Positions 1 to 10,618 of a stretch of 64,000 nucleotides of DNA are shown here, piece after piece. The translations under genes and the position numbers were made by a program. The stretch comes from GCA-002727735 sp038134525 (lineage in GTDB: Bacteria; Bacteroidota; Bacteroidia; Flavobacteriales_D; Parvicellaceae), in the NCBI GenBank assembly GCA_038134525.1, contig JAYPVI010000005.1, forward strand, positions 1-64,000. The letters run 5' to 3'. The first letter of the stretch is position 1. Every line of letters starts with the position of its first letter. The notes beneath the pieces were generated by a model that did no database searches, was not told the origin of the DNA, and worked only from the letters and a program-made list of their open reading frames with translations.

Positions 1-3000
1 TACGCTGGTTCCTTCACAAATGATTAAAGTGTCACCACCAGCATCTGTAGGAACATTTGGATGAACTTCTACAAATAAAGTATCTTTATTGCTACAATTA
101 TTACCATCTGTAACAGTAACCACATAAGTTTCATTGTCGGCAGGGTTCGCATCAGGTGTTTGTATGGAGCCATTATTAAGGGTAGAATCAGGAGACCATG
201 AAAATCCAATTCCTCCACTAGCGTTTAATTGTATTGTTCCACCTGGACATATCCATAAATCTGGCCCTGCATCTGCATTAGGAAGTGCAAGTATATTTAC
301 CATAACAGAGTCATAATTAATACATTGGTTAGCATCAGTTCCTTTCAATTGATACACTAAAGTATCCAAAGGCCAAACATCAGGATTATTAATATTGGAG
401 TTTGAAATAGTGGTAGTCGTTAACCATTCATAGCTAATACCTCCTGAGGCATTAAGTTGTGCAGTATCGCCAAAGCATAAATCAACATCAAGACCTGCGT
501 CAATATTAGGAAGACTATTCACGTTGATAGAAATGGATCCAGTATCACTACAATTATTAAATCCCGTAACTAACACTTGATATATAGTGTTGTTTGTAGG
601 CCAGATGGTTGGGTTATTTATTGTTGTTTGATCTAAAGAATCTGTAGTTAACCATAAATAACTTAAACCACCATTTGCAGAAATGATGATGGAATCGCCA
701 ATACATAATGAGGTATCATTAGTCGTGGTGATGGTAGGTAAGGCATCTATTGTTATTTGAACCGAATCGATATTTGAACATCCATTAGTATCAGTACCTG
801 TAACGTAATATTTCGTATCTGAATTTGGAAAAACAAATGGGTCAGCAACATTTGTATTTGAAATATTGGTTAATGGAGACCAAATGAATGTTGCTCCTCC
901 GGTTGCGTTTAATTGTACAGAATCTTCGAGACAAATAGAAGCATCATTACCCGCATCAATGTTTGGTAATTGAATGACAATAACAGATACCGTATCTGAA
1001 TTAACACAGTTATTGGCATCAATTCCGGTAAGTATATAATCTTGGTTTGTATTCACTTGAAAATTTACTCCATCAACTATTCCATTGTTCCAAGTATAAG
1101 AAATAGCACTTCCAGAAGCTGAAAGACTTGTTGAATCACCAATACATATAAATTGGTCTATTCCCGCATCAATATTTGGTTTTGGGTTTACAAAAACAGT
1201 TACTTCGGTGGTGTCTTCACATGTGTTTACATCACTGACTAAGGCTTGGCAAATAGTTGTGGAATCTGGCCAAACCAAAGGATTACTTATAGATGGATCA
1301 TTTATTGAATTCGGTGAAATCCAATTAAACGTAATTCCACCAAAAGCTTCTATTTGAACAGTGTCACCTTGACAAATCGTTTGATCTCCACCGTTTGTAA
1401 GGGTTGGAAGTGGATTTATATCAATTAATAAGGTATCTGTTGTTGTACATCCATTGGCCAGCGAACCAGTTAATATATATTGTTGTGAAGATGTGGGTGA
1501 TGATGTTGGGTTGGGTATACTGGGGTCACTTAAAAAAGTATTTGGAGTCCAAAGATAAGTGTCTGCACCAGATCCATTCAATTGTACAGTTTCGTTTATG
1601 CAAAGATTAATGTAACCATCTGTTTCACCGGTAAAAGTATTGGGTAGAGGTAGTGCAAATACCGTTACCGTATCGGTATCTGTGCAGCCAGCAAGCGTAG
1701 TTGCAGTAAGAATATATGTTGTGGTGTCATTGATTTGAATGGTTGTACTATCAATGTATCCATTATCCCAAGTGTATGAGTTAGCGTTTCCAGTGGCATT
1801 TAATAATGCACTATCACCAGAACAAACAAATTGATCCGGTCCAGCACTCAAATTAGGAATATCATTGACTAAAATTTGGAATGTATCTTTTATAAAACAT
1901 CCAAAACTATTGGTTCCTGTAAATACGTACTGAGTAGTTACATTAGGATTAAAAACTGGATTTTGTAAAGTGTTGTTGTTAATAAAACTATTTGGTTCCC
2001 ATAAATAGGAATCAGCAACTACTGGAGCACTAATAGAAACAGAATCATTATCACAGATAGTTTGATCTGTTATTTGATTGAAAAACGTATTAGGATTATA
2101 CCTGATTTTTTGTTCATTGTTAGATCCTCCTGTAGATGCAGTAAAACCCCAATATGTAGCAGTTAGTCCACCAAAAACATTATTGATTATATCATAATTT
2201 AAGTTTATCAATTGTGTCCCGTCAAATTCTACTGTAAATATTTGTGTTGTAGGATCCCAATTAAAAACACAATTGTGCCAGAGCCCATCCTCCACGTTTC
2301 CTCCAACGCCAATAGGCTGAGCTGGTGATAAATTATTTGAACTGGTGTGGTCTAAAACTCCATCTTTTTGAATGGCAATATGATCAGAAGCAGGGTCATT
2401 GTAGAGCCCATTTTGCCAAGTATCAAACTCTACAAAAAAGGATGGAGATATATTTTCATAACCAATTCCACCACCCATTGTTAGGACTTGATTACTTAAT
2501 TGTTGGAGCCCAAAAGCAATTCCATCAGCTCCAGTTGCATTTTGTGTTCCAAAATATAAATCAACATCAAAATGAAAAGGCTGATTTAAATTAACTAAGG
2601 TATTGTTCCAAACTGCTCCAGCATCCCAATTAGTAGCATTGGTTAATAAGTATTCATTATTTCCAAGGTTAGTTGCACTTCCATTTAAGATAAAATTATT
2701 ACTAGCTCCAGGTAATGGAGATACGAAAACAGTTAAACTATCTATTCCTGTACATCCATTTGCAGTATTTGACTGGATAATATAGCGTGTGGTTAAACTA
2801 GGATAAGCGTCTGTATTTTGATTGTTTGGATTACTTAATGAATCTATGGGGGACCAGGTGTAGGAAACTCCATTTCCAGTTGCACTTAATTGAACTGAGT
2901 CACCAAGACAAATGGTTTGATCTTGACCAGCTTCAACCTGTCCACTTTCCACAAATACTTTCACGCTGTCTATTCCATAACAACCTCCACCTATATCAAC

Positions 3001-4839
3001 GATTAAAAAATAAGTGGTCGTATCGGAGGGATAAGCATTGGTTAGTAATGTATTTGGAGAGGATAAGGAAGGGTCTGGATTAAGTAAATTGGAAGTGTCC
3101 GATGTCCAAACAGAAGTATACCCTGGATTAGCAGTAGTAGTTCCTAATAAAACAGTTGAATCACCAGCGCAAATTATGGAGTCTGATCCGGCTTCTACAA
3201 GTGGTGCTGGTGAAATAATTACGTTCAAGGGATTGGGATCAGATGGGCAGCCAAATTGATTTACTGCACTTACATTTACCGTTCCAGCACCAGCATTGGT
3301 CCAAAGTACTTGAATACTATCCGTCCAATTTTGGACGATAATTCCTCCTGAAACGTTCCAGTCATAACTTGGGATATTTGGGTCATTGATCACACTGTAG
3401 GTCTCTAATGAGTTCTGACAAATGCCAGAAATATTCCCTATTGGAAGTCCATTGTATACGTATTCATTAATGGTGACATCAAATACCGTATTAATGGTTT
3501 TTGGAGGACATCCGCGATCTTCAACAGTAACGGTAAAAATGTATGGCAAGGCTTGGGCTTGACCACAAGCTGTGCCCCAACAAAATGTAGCATTTATCGT
3601 ATCAGCTCCGTTAGGATCACTAACTATGGAGTCTGTGATAGTAGCAGGTGGATTTGTGACAGCAGGATCAAAAATTTGTCCAGTTACTGTTAAAATCATA
3701 GAATCAGCGGGTGTACTTTGATCATAGTATCCAAAATCTACACATACGCTATCGCCTTCTTCAATTACAATACTAGTATTAGTTGTTCCTGCTTGTGGAT
3801 TAAGATTGGGGGGCGAGTTTGGAGGGCAGTTAGTTACATTTAACTGAATTTCTCTTGTAGTAATTCCATATAATTGAGATACACCATTTATTACCCTATA
3901 TTCTTGTATCATAGCTGCAACTACATATTTCCCTACTGATGAAGCATAATAATTAGTTAACCCATTTTGTGCGTTAACAGAGTAGGAACCACCTGTTCCA
4001 AATGGATTGTTAAAACTATGACCAGCTGAATATGGAACTGTAGCTACCGGTAAAGTGTAATTATTTGGATATACATTTGGTGCAGGATTCCCTCCACTTG
4101 TAAAATTCCCGTCTAATGGTGAAACATAGGAGAAGACCAACTGATCACCATCTGCATCAATAGCGGTGTTTAGTGCACTTGTGGAGTCATTAGCACAAAT
4201 AAATGGCAACGGTTCTTTTATGAAATCAGGACTGGTATTTTCGTATCCAATAGGGGGAACATAAGCGTAATAGGACATACCCACGCCACCGGGATTCTGT
4301 ATATTATTTATTCCTTGATTTCTACAACATCTTTCGTGAACAACATGATAACCACCAATAACGGGTTGATTGTTTGACGGATTAATAATGCTTAATCTGA
4401 CAATGGTTTGATACCTAACTAAATATACACATATGTTATTTCCCGTTAAACATCCCGAAGGATTGTTAAGTTCAATTATGTCAAGTGTGTCAAAATTTAA
4501 TGTTATTTCGTTTCCATATTTTGGGTAACTCGTAGCAGATTGCGGATAAATATTTGAGGGGTCATCATGGGCGTATATTGCAGCTGTAATTGTGGACTGA
4601 CTTCCAGTTTGAAAACTTGCCATAGTGGGGTTTTGGTAAATTTGATTTGCTGTGCCATCACAGTTGTAATAATAATTCATGATAATTCTGTAATCTGCAG
4701 CATCGGTAAAACCATTATTATCAGTATCGACAGATTGAATAAATTCATAACGCAAGCTCCCGCCAACCAAATGGGTAGCTTTTATAGAATTGTAGACACC
4801 AAAAAAAGTGATTAAAAATATAACAAGGTTTCTTACCAT
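1..4839 (-). CDS. Giant Ig-like repeat surface protein with embedded L-type lectin domain (3' end outside window)
   Basis: The minus-strand frame opens with ATG at 4839 and stays in one register to base 1 (1613 codons); the rest lies outside the window. Residues 1-21 look like a signal peptide. Residues about 22-330 form an N-terminal module with THLVGG near the start and a CCRN motif at 171-174, also present in the protein at 26001-30113. Two Ig-like units of roughly 75 residues follow, then a legume/L-type lectin-like domain (about residues 713-910, with GADGIAFGLQ and VEFDTWQN), then at least nine more Ig-like units marked by ICxGDS..L.ASGG. The starting ATG lies 10 nt after the 840-residue gene, so the two are probably co-transcribed. 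Export by T9SS is inferred from the architecture; the sorting domain is not visible. Likely a sugar-binding adhesin. Confidence 0.9.
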   Translation of the reverse strand, partial: MVRNLVIFLITFFGVYNSIKATHLVGGSLRYEFIQSVDTDNNGFTDAADYRIIMNYYYNCDGTANQIYQNPTMASFQTGSQSTITAAIYAHDDPSNIYPQSATSYPKYGNEITLNFDTLDIIELNNPSGCLTGNNICVYLVRYQTIVRLSIINPSNNQPVIGGYHVVHERCCRNQGINNIQNPGGVGMSYYAYVPPIGYENTSPDFIKEPLPFICANDSTSALNTAIDADGDQLVFSYVSPLDGNFTSGGNPAPNVYPNNYTLPVATVPYSAGHSFNNPFGTGGSYSVNAQNGLTNYYASSVGKYVVAAMIQEYRVINGVSQLYGITTREIQLNVTNCPPNSPPNLNPQAGTTNTSIVIEEGDSVCVDFGYYDQSTPADSMILTVTGQIFDPAVTNPPATITDSIVSDPNGADTINATFCWGTACGQAQALPYIFTVTVEDRGCPPKTINTVFDVTINEYVYNGLPIGNISGICQNSLETYSVINDPNIPSYDWNVSGGIIVQNWTDSIQVLWTNAGAGTVNVSAVNQFGCPSDPNPLNVIISPAPLVEAGSDSIICAGDSTVLLGTTTANPGYTSVWTSDTSNLLNPDPSLSSPNTLLTNAYPSDTTTYFLIVDIGGGCYGIDSVKVFVESGQVEAGQDQTICLGDSVQLSATGNGVSYTWSPIDSLSNPNNQNTDAYPSLTTRYIIQSNTANGCTGIDSLTVFVSPLPGASNNFILNGSATNLGNNEYLLTNATNWDAGAVWNNTLVNLNQPFHFDVDLYFGTQNATGADGIAFGLQQLSNQVLTMGGGIGYENISPSFFVEFDTWQNGLYNDPASDHIAIQKDGVLDHTSSNNLSPAQPIGVGGNVEDGLWHNCVFNWDPTTQIFTVEFDGTQLINLNYDIINNVFGGLTATYWGFTASTGGSNNEQKIRYNPNTFFNQITDQTICDNDSVSISAPVVADSYLWEPNSFINNNTLQNPVFNPNVTTQYVFTGTNSFGCFIKDTFQILVNDIPNLSAGPDQFVCSGDSALLNATGNANSYTWDNGYIDSTTIQINDTTTYILTATTLAGCTDTDTVTVFALPLPNTFTGETDGYINLCINETVQLNGSGADTYLWTPNTFLSDPSIPNPTSSPTSSQQYILTGSLANGCTTTDTLLIDINPLPTLTNGGDQTICQGDTVQIEAFGGITFNWISPNSINDPSISNPLVWPDSTTICQALVSDVNTCEDTTEVTVFVNPKPNIDAGIDQFICIGDSTSLSASGSAISYTWNNGIVDGVNFQVNTNQDYILTGIDANNCVNSDTVSVIVIQLPNIDAGNDASICLEDSVQLNATGGATFIWSPLTNISNTNVADPFVFPNSDTKYYVTGTDTNGCSNIDSVQITIDALPTITTTNDTSLCIGDSIIISANGGLSYLWLTTDSLDQTTINNPTIWPTNNTIYQVLVTGFNNCSDTGSISINVNSLPNIDAGLDVDLCFGDTAQLNASGGISYEWLTTTTISNSNINNPDVWPLDTLVYQLKGTDANQCINYDSVMVNILALPNADAGPDLWICPGGTIQLNASGGIGFSWSPDSTLNNGSIQTPDANPADNETYVVTVTDGNNCSNKDTLFVEVHPNVPTDAGGDTLIICEGTSV
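10..2060 (-). repeat. Tandem array of ~225-bp (75-residue) Ig-like units inside the giant surface gene
   Basis: Units are recognised at protein level by a Cys-Gly-Asp-Ser signature (for example CSGDSALL, CIGDSTSL, CFGDTAQL) that recurs at about 2060, 1825, 1600, 1380, 1145, 930, 710, 480, 250 and 15, a period of roughly 215-235 bp. The copies have diverged at DNA level, so they are old protein repeats rather than recent duplications. Two further units sit upstream of the lectin domain, at about 3190-2705. Confidence 0.8.
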
Positions 4840-4849
4840 TAATCTGATA

Positions 4850-7372
4850 TCAATTCAAAATTAAGCTGATTGTTTTGAATGAATTATTTGACAAGAACAA
4901 CTTTACGAAATAAACTCCTTTTTGTTCCATTGAAAGATCGATATTTTCAACTTTTTTGTTTACATCTGATAAAGAGTATACCATTTGCCCAGTAATATTG
5001 CTGATTTCGATTCTATTAATTAGATAGTTCGATTCTACTTTAAAATATCCATTATTAGGGATAGGATATATTTTGTTAATAGTGTTATTTTTATCATTTA
5101 TTCCTACAGTACAGGCATTAAAGGGGCCATGCCAATCACTAGTATTTCCAATGCAGTTTGATTGGATGTAGAAATCATAACAGGTAGACTCGTTTAGTCC
5201 TGTAACAAAGAAGTTATTAGTAAAAATATTGTTAAGTTGTATACCAGTGCCACTTAACACTCCAAAACCCTGTGGTCCATAAATAATATTCCATGAAGGT
5301 TCGTTACTACCTTGATCCCATGATAATTGTACGCTTGAATTTGAAATTGCTCCCACACTGGCAAATATAGGTTCAGGACATGTTGCTATGTAAATGGAGT
5401 AATCTTCTACTTGGCCACGGTTTACATTATCACAAGAAAAATTATTACTTCCAACTTCGTCTGATGAAATTCTAAGTCTCAATGCCTTATTTGTGATGGC
5501 ATTAGAAGGTATTTGAACTATCGAAACCGGATCAAATGTGTTTAGTTTCTCCATCACCTTTTCATTGGATTCAAAAATTCCATTATCGTTGTAGTCTATC
5601 CATGCTCTCGTGTCTTGGGGATTATTAGAACCAGTAAAAACTCTTAAAGCATAATTGCTATTAAGTTCAACAAGGGCTCTTTGATCACAGCTGAAATCTA
5701 CATACCCTTCAATTGCATCAGCTGAAGGATAATTAATATTAGCAAATTGAACTCTGTTTATTCCATAATCACAGCAATAAGCCAGAGTTGTTGGCGTACA
5801 TGATGCTGGGGTTAATTTAAATGATGTATCTACTTCTATGTAATTAGTCAATGTAAGTGAAGAAGTTCCATACGAATTAGAAACAGTTAATGTGACATCA
5901 TAAACTCCATTTGAATCATAAATATGTGTTGGGTTTTGAAAAATGGAAGTATTTCCGTCACCAAAATCCCAGTACCAAGCAGTTGGTAAATTAGAAGATT
6001 GGTCTATAAAATCAACGGTTCCATCACAGGAATAGTTTGTATTGGAAACAAAACCAACTCCTGGAGGATTAGTATTAATAGCCAAATAAACGGTGTAATC
6101 TTCTGCCTGTCCATAAACTGGATTGGTGCAAGGATCTAAACTCCCAGAAAAAAAGAAATCAGCCATAATTCTTAATCTTAATGGAGTATTTAAAGTGGCT
6201 ACGGAGGGAATCTGTATGGTAGAAACGGTACTATCAGCGTTACTGTTGGATAGTAAAAGTTCAGTATTGTTATCTAATATTCCATCGTTATTTAAATCGA
6301 TCCACATGTAAAAGTTTTGATCAGATGGTGATTCATGTACAGCTCTAACATCGTAGAAATCACCTAAATATAGTAGTGTGCTATCACATGTAAAGTCTGA
6401 ATAGCCTTCAGACGAATTTCCAGATAATTTATGAATTCCACCAATTTGAAATTCTGTTATACCGTATCCAAAACCTGAAATTTGTGTTTGTGGAATGCAG
6501 GATGCCGCTGTTGGGGGTGTATTAGCAAGATTTATCTGAACAAGATTATTCTGGATAACGGTATCCGATCCAAAGTTATTGTAAGTTATCAATTGAACAT
6601 CATAAATTCCTGTAGTCGTATAGGTATGTGTTGGGTTTTGTTGGGTTGATGTATTACCATCTCCAAAGTCCCATAACCATGAAGTAGGATTATTTGATGT
6701 AAGATCAGTAAAAATAACTGATCCACTGCAAGATGATGTAGAATTAGTGGTAAAGTTTGTTATGGGTGGAGAACTAGGATTAACCCACTCAAATCTGATA
6801 TTTGGTCGTTGAGTTTCCACTCCATTTATCCAATTATTTTGGCAAGGAGAAATATTTTGTCGTCTTCTGTAAATTAGCGTATTGTAGCTGTAATTGCTCA
6901 TATTCATTATGGCATTTTGAGAATTTCCATTGCTGAAAAAACATGTTTGAACAATTATATTGGATGTTCCGTCCCAAAAAAATGGGGTGTGAAAATTATG
7001 CTGATTCCATCCTGAAATATCATTAACTGTTGTTGGACCAAAACAAGTTTGTAGATTGTTATTGCTCCATGCACTTAACGCAACCTGAGTAGTAGATTTC
7101 AATTCTACTTCAAAGTTAGTAAGGGAGCCTCCGCTAGGAACTACAACATCAAACCCAATACCCGTAATATTTCCAGCAGACATGCCTGACGCTTGTAGCT
7201 CAGATGCTTTTATCAAAATCTGATGCCTTGCTCCATTAAACCAATTTCCATAAATAGATGGATACGCAGAAGTGGTGTTTGTAATTGAACCAGTTCCAAT
7301 AATATGAAATGAACCTTGGGAAAATAATGCACCATGAACTAACAGTGCAAAAAACAAATAAAAATTTTTCAT
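4850..7372 (-). CDS. T9SS-secreted PKD/GEVED domain protein
   Basis: 840 residues beginning with a signal peptide (1-19, ending FSQG). Visible order: a 25-197 module containing YGNWFNGARHQ, PKD domain 205-282 (WDFGDGNTS), GEVED domain 285-432 (ending GQAEDYTVYL), second PKD 438-515, second GEVED 520-662, fibronectin III-like 665-757, and a T9SS type A sorting domain 765-840 (YPIPNNGYFKVE, then a GVYFVKLF strand). Such proteins are exported through the outer membrane by T9SS and anchored or released. The 25-197 module recurs inside the protein at 26001-30113. The neighbouring giant gene starts 10 nt downstream. No catalytic domain is seen, so an adhesive or matrix role is inferred. Confidence 0.93.
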   Translation of the reverse strand: MKNFYLFFALLVHGALFSQGSFHIIGTGSITNTTSAYPSIYGNWFNGARHQILIKASELQASGMSAGNITGIGFDVVVPSGGSLTNFEVELKSTTQVALSAWSNNNLQTCFGPTTVNDISGWNQHNFHTPFFWDGTSNIIVQTCFFSNGNSQNAIMNMSNYSYNTLIYRRRQNISPCQNNWINGVETQRPNIRFEWVNPSSPPITNFTTNSTSSCSGSVIFTDLTSNNPTSWLWDFGDGNTSTQQNPTHTYTTTGIYDVQLITYNNFGSDTVIQNNLVQINLANTPPTAASCIPQTQISGFGYGITEFQIGGIHKLSGNSSEGYSDFTCDSTLLYLGDFYDVRAVHESPSDQNFYMWIDLNNDGILDNNTELLLSNSNADSTVSTIQIPSVATLNTPLRLRIMADFFFSGSLDPCTNPVYGQAEDYTVYLAINTNPPGVGFVSNTNYSCDGTVDFIDQSSNLPTAWYWDFGDGNTSIFQNPTHIYDSNGVYDVTLTVSNSYGTSSLTLTNYIEVDTSFKLTPASCTPTTLAYCCDYGINRVQFANINYPSADAIEGYVDFSCDQRALVELNSNYALRVFTGSNNPQDTRAWIDYNDNGIFESNEKVMEKLNTFDPVSIVQIPSNAITNKALRLRISSDEVGSNNFSCDNVNRGQVEDYSIYIATCPEPIFASVGAISNSSVQLSWDQGSNEPSWNIIYGPQGFGVLSGTGIQLNNIFTNNFFVTGLNESTCYDFYIQSNCIGNTSDWHGPFNACTVGINDKNNTINKIYPIPNNGYFKVESNYLINRIEISNITGQMVYSLSDVNKKVENIDLSMEQKGVYFVKLFLSNNSFKTISLILN

Positions 7373-7433
7373 TTTTTTGTGTATAATGTGCTTAAGATTT
7401 TCTGTATTAATAATATTTTAACCATTTATACTT

Positions 7434-7443
7434 ATGACGTCAT
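7434..7443. promoter_or_regulatory. Perfect 10-bp palindrome ATGACGTCAT upstream of the PKD/GEVED gene
   Basis: Lies 62-71 nt before the start codon at 7372 in the 195-nt gap that also follows glpD. The gap is otherwise AT-rich and no terminator hairpin with a T-run was found. A role as an operator is possible but only one copy was noticed in the window. Confidence 0.25.
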
Positions 7444-7567
7444 TTTTATTTAATGGTTGTTCAAGTTACTAAGAAATTTGTCATCAAGTTTTCAGAGAAT
7501 TAATATTTTTTTGTTAAAATATGCTTTAAAAAAAAAACAAAAATTAATACAGGTTAATTTATCTAAT

Positions 7568-9148
7568 TTAAATGAAGTTGGTATGATTTTTTACTTCATT
7601 AATAATTTGATCTTTTTTAATAGATTTACCCCATATTTTAGAAGTAAAACTATTGTAAAAGCTTACTAGTTCATCTAAGTTATTTATTATGGAATTTGGA
7701 TCAAAATACATTAGCCCTGTTCTTCTAATGATAAAATCCAATAAGCTAAATACACCTTCTTTTTCGATACAATATTTCAGTTCACAACAAATGAGTTTGT
7801 CTGTACCATTTTTATAATCATCACAAATTGAAAGGGAATTCACACCGTAATTTTGAATTAGGTAATCTGATTTTACCTTTTCAAGATTATAGGTGGAACA
7901 CAAATATTGATTTAGTTTTTGATATGATTCAAATTGGGGTTTAAAATTGCCATCAATAGAAATATTTTGGGTCGAACAAGTTTGATTAGGAAAAATCAAG
8001 TCAACCGCTTTTCTAGCCATTAAACGATAGCCTGTAAGTTTTCCACCAGCAATTGTAATCATTCCAGATTTAGAAATAAAAATTTCATCTTTTCTTGATA
8101 TTTCAGTACTAGCTTTACCTTCTTCTTCTATCAATGGCCGTAGACCTGCCCAAGATGATATGATGTCTCTTTTTTGAATTTTATGATTATTAAAAATTGT
8201 ATTAACTCCATTAATTAAGTATGAAACTTCTTCATTAGTAATATTTATTTTGTCCTGACTTCCTTTAAAATCGTCATCTGTTGTTCCAATGTAAGTTACT
8301 TTTCCTCTTGGGATAGCGAAACACATCCTTTCATCATTTAAATAAAAATAAACAGCATGCTTAAGAGATAACTTGTTTTTTGAAACCACAATATGCACCC
8401 CTTTTGATAGGCGAATTTTAGATTTAAATTTTTCATTTTGTAACAATCTTGTTTGATCGGCCCATGGTCCTGTTGCATTAATAAGATGTTTACTTTTAAA
8501 AGTGGATTTTTGGTCGAGAATGTGGTCTAAACAATTAATTTCAAAAAGCTCTTTTTTTTGAATTTTTTCAACTTCCATGTAATTAAGACTATATCCATTA
8601 TATTGAGTTGCAGTTTTAATTATACTCGTGGTTAGTCTTGCATCATCAGTTCTGTATTCAGCATAAAATCCGCCACCAATTAAATTGTGTCTATTGAGTT
8701 TTGATTCCAATCCTAACGTTTCTTTTGCTGATAACATTTTTCTACGATCAGCTTTTTTCACTTTTGCCAATAAGTCATAGATTTTAAGTGCTAAATTAAG
8801 TTGCCATTTTTTAAATCCTTTTCCTTTATAGAGTGGAATCAACATTTTTTCTGGTCTTACTAAATGAGGTGCGTTCGTATAAGCAATTTTTCGCTCTTTA
8901 CCTACATCGCTTACCATTTTGAATTCTAGGTTTTTTAAATATCTTAATCCACCATGTATGAGTTTTGTTGATTTGCTTGATGTTCCTGAAGCATAATCAT
9001 TTTTTTCTAACAGTAAACATTTTTTCCCTCTAGACGATGCGTCAAGTAATATCCCTGCTCCAGTAATGCCACCTCCAATTATGATGAGGTCAAAAATTTC
9101 ATCCCTTTGGTTATTAATATAACTTGATCTATCACTTAAGCAAATCAT
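7568..9148 (-). CDS. glpD: Aerobic glycerol-3-phosphate dehydrogenase (FAD)
   Basis: 526 residues. Oxidises glycerol-3-phosphate to dihydroxyacetone phosphate and passes electrons to the quinone pool at the inner membrane. The N-terminal FAD-binding motif IIGGGITGAGILLDASSRG is near residue 23, followed by the family signature SSKSTKLIHGGLRYL. A DAO-type oxidoreductase core extends to about residue 390, then a C-terminal helical domain. It starts 2 nt after the stop of glpK, so kinase and dehydrogenase form a glycerol-catabolism pair. No glycerol facilitator gene lies nearby. It is the last gene of the co-directional run starting at guaB. Confidence 0.96.
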   Translation of the reverse strand: MICLSDRSSYINNQRDEIFDLIIIGGGITGAGILLDASSRGKKCLLLEKNDYASGTSSKSTKLIHGGLRYLKNLEFKMVSDVGKERKIAYTNAPHLVRPEKMLIPLYKGKGFKKWQLNLALKIYDLLAKVKKADRRKMLSAKETLGLESKLNRHNLIGGGFYAEYRTDDARLTTSIIKTATQYNGYSLNYMEVEKIQKKELFEINCLDHILDQKSTFKSKHLINATGPWADQTRLLQNEKFKSKIRLSKGVHIVVSKNKLSLKHAVYFYLNDERMCFAIPRGKVTYIGTTDDDFKGSQDKINITNEEVSYLINGVNTIFNNHKIQKRDIISSWAGLRPLIEEEGKASTEISRKDEIFISKSGMITIAGGKLTGYRLMARKAVDLIFPNQTCSTQNISIDGNFKPQFESYQKLNQYLCSTYNLEKVKSDYLIQNYGVNSLSICDDYKNGTDKLICCELKYCIEKEGVFSLLDFIIRRTGLMYFDPNSIINNLDELVSFYNSFTSKIWGKSIKKDQIINEVKNHTNFI

Positions 9149-9150
9149 AT

Positions 9151-10614
9151 TTATTTTGAATCATAATGAGTTAATAAGGTTTTAATGGATTTGTTCCAAT
9201 TTTTAATTTTCTGATCAATTTTATTAGAGTGGTTTGGCTGAAATACAATTTTATCATTGGAATAATTTTGTTCAAAAAAATGATTTTTCATTCCAGCTAA
9301 CATGGCTGCACCTAATGCAGTAGATTCAATCATTTTTGGTCTAGCCACTTTACAGTTCAACACGTCAGCTTGAAACTGCATGAGGAAATTATTTTCGCAA
9401 GCACCTCCATCTACGGCAAGAGTTGTTAGTTTGGTGTTGGCATCTTTTTCCATGGCAATTAGCACATCTCTAGTTTGAAGAGCTAGAGATTCAAGAGCAG
9501 CTTTGCAAATTTCCTTAATTCCTGTATTTCTAGATAATCCAAATATGTTACCCTTTACATTCATATTCCAGTGTGGAGCACCTAACCCAGAGAATGCAGG
9601 GATGAAAATGACATCTTCATCATTAGTTTCATTAGCTAATTTTTCTGTATCACTAGCATGATTAATAATTTTTAGTGCATCTCTTAGCCATTGTATTGCA
9701 GCACCAGCAATAAACACGCTTCCCTCAAGTGCATAATTCACTTTTCCATTAACAGACCAGGCAATGGTAGAAAGTAACCCATTTTGACTAGAAATTGCAT
9801 TTTCCCCTGTATTTAGGAGCATAAAACAACCTGTCCCATATGTGTTTTTTGCCATTCCTACATCATAACATTGTTGACCAAATAAAGCTGCTTGTTGATC
9901 TCCTGCTACTCCTAATATGGGGATTTTTACCCCTTTAAATTCCCAATAACCAAATTCATCAGCACTTTCCTTTACTTCTGGAAGAATTTCATTTGGTATA
10001 TTGAAAATTGATAATAATTCTGTATCCCATTTAATTTCTTTAATGTTAAATAATTGAGTTCTTGAAGCGTTTGTAACATCGGTAAAATGATTACCGGTTA
10101 AGTTCCATATTAACCATGTATCAATGGTTCCAAAAAGTAAATTGTTTTTATTTTTTATTTTTTTGCTATCAACTACATTTTGTAAAATCCAATGAATTTT
10201 AGTTGATGAAAAATAAGAATCTACAACTAGACCTGTTTTTTCTTTAATTAAATCCTCTTTTCCTTCACTTATTAATGTTTTACAAAATTCTGCTGTCCTG
10301 TTATCTTGCCAAACTATAGCATTGTAAACAGGTTTCCCTGTTGATTTGTCCCAAAGTACTGTTGTTTCTCTTTGGTTTGTAATACCAATACTTTCAACTT
10401 CTTCTGGTTTTATACCTGATTTTTCAATTAATTTTTTTAAAGTTAAAAGTTGAGTTTCTAAAATTTCTATAGGATCGTGTTCAACCCAGCCGTTTTCTGG
10501 CATGATTTGAGTAAATTCTTGTTGTTCAGTATGTAATATTTTTTTATTTCTGTCGAATAAAATTGATCTACAACTTGTGGTGCCTTGATCAAGAGCAATA
10601 ATGTATTTTTTCAT
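9151..10614 (-). CDS. glpK: Glycerol kinase
   Basis: 487 residues, usual length for FGGY-family glycerol kinases. Phosphorylates glycerol with ATP to glycerol-3-phosphate. The N-terminal phosphate-binding signature ALDQGTTSCRS, the mid-protein GVAGDQQAALFG and the C-terminal AVDGGACENNFLMQFQADVL motif are all present. The ATG at 10614 follows the SurA-like stop codon by 4 nt, so it is probably co-transcribed with the foldase genes; glpD follows 2 nt downstream. No dedicated promoter is recognisable. Confidence 0.97.
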   Translation of the reverse strand: MKKYIIALDQGTTSCRSILFDRNKKILHTEQQEFTQIMPENGWVEHDPIEILETQLLTLKKLIEKSGIKPEEVESIGITNQRETTVLWDKSTGKPVYNAIVWQDNRTAEFCKTLISEGKEDLIKEKTGLVVDSYFSSTKIHWILQNVVDSKKIKNKNNLLFGTIDTWLIWNLTGNHFTDVTNASRTQLFNIKEIKWDTELLSIFNIPNEILPEVKESADEFGYWEFKGVKIPILGVAGDQQAALFGQQCYDVGMAKNTYGTGCFMLLNTGENAISSQNGLLSTIAWSVNGKVNYALEGSVFIAGAAIQWLRDALKIINHASDTEKLANETNDEDVIFIPAFSGLGAPHWNMNVKGNIFGLSRNTGIKEICKAALESLALQTRDVLIAMEKDANTKLTTLAVDGGACENNFLMQFQADVLNCKVARPKMIESTALGAAMLAGMKNHFFEQNYSNDKIVFQPNHSNKIDQKIKNWNKSIKTLLTHYDSK

Positions 10615-10618
10615 TTCA

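Noticed and set aside
10..2060. Regular ~225-bp periodicity that could be mistaken for a repeat array such as CRISPR
   Set aside because: Units are translated without interruption, diverged in DNA sequence and have no short identical repeat-spacer structure.
134..3259. Several plus-strand open frames of 60-90 codons
   Set aside because: They lie opposite the continuous minus-strand giant gene and encode low-complexity, non-homologous peptides; shadows.
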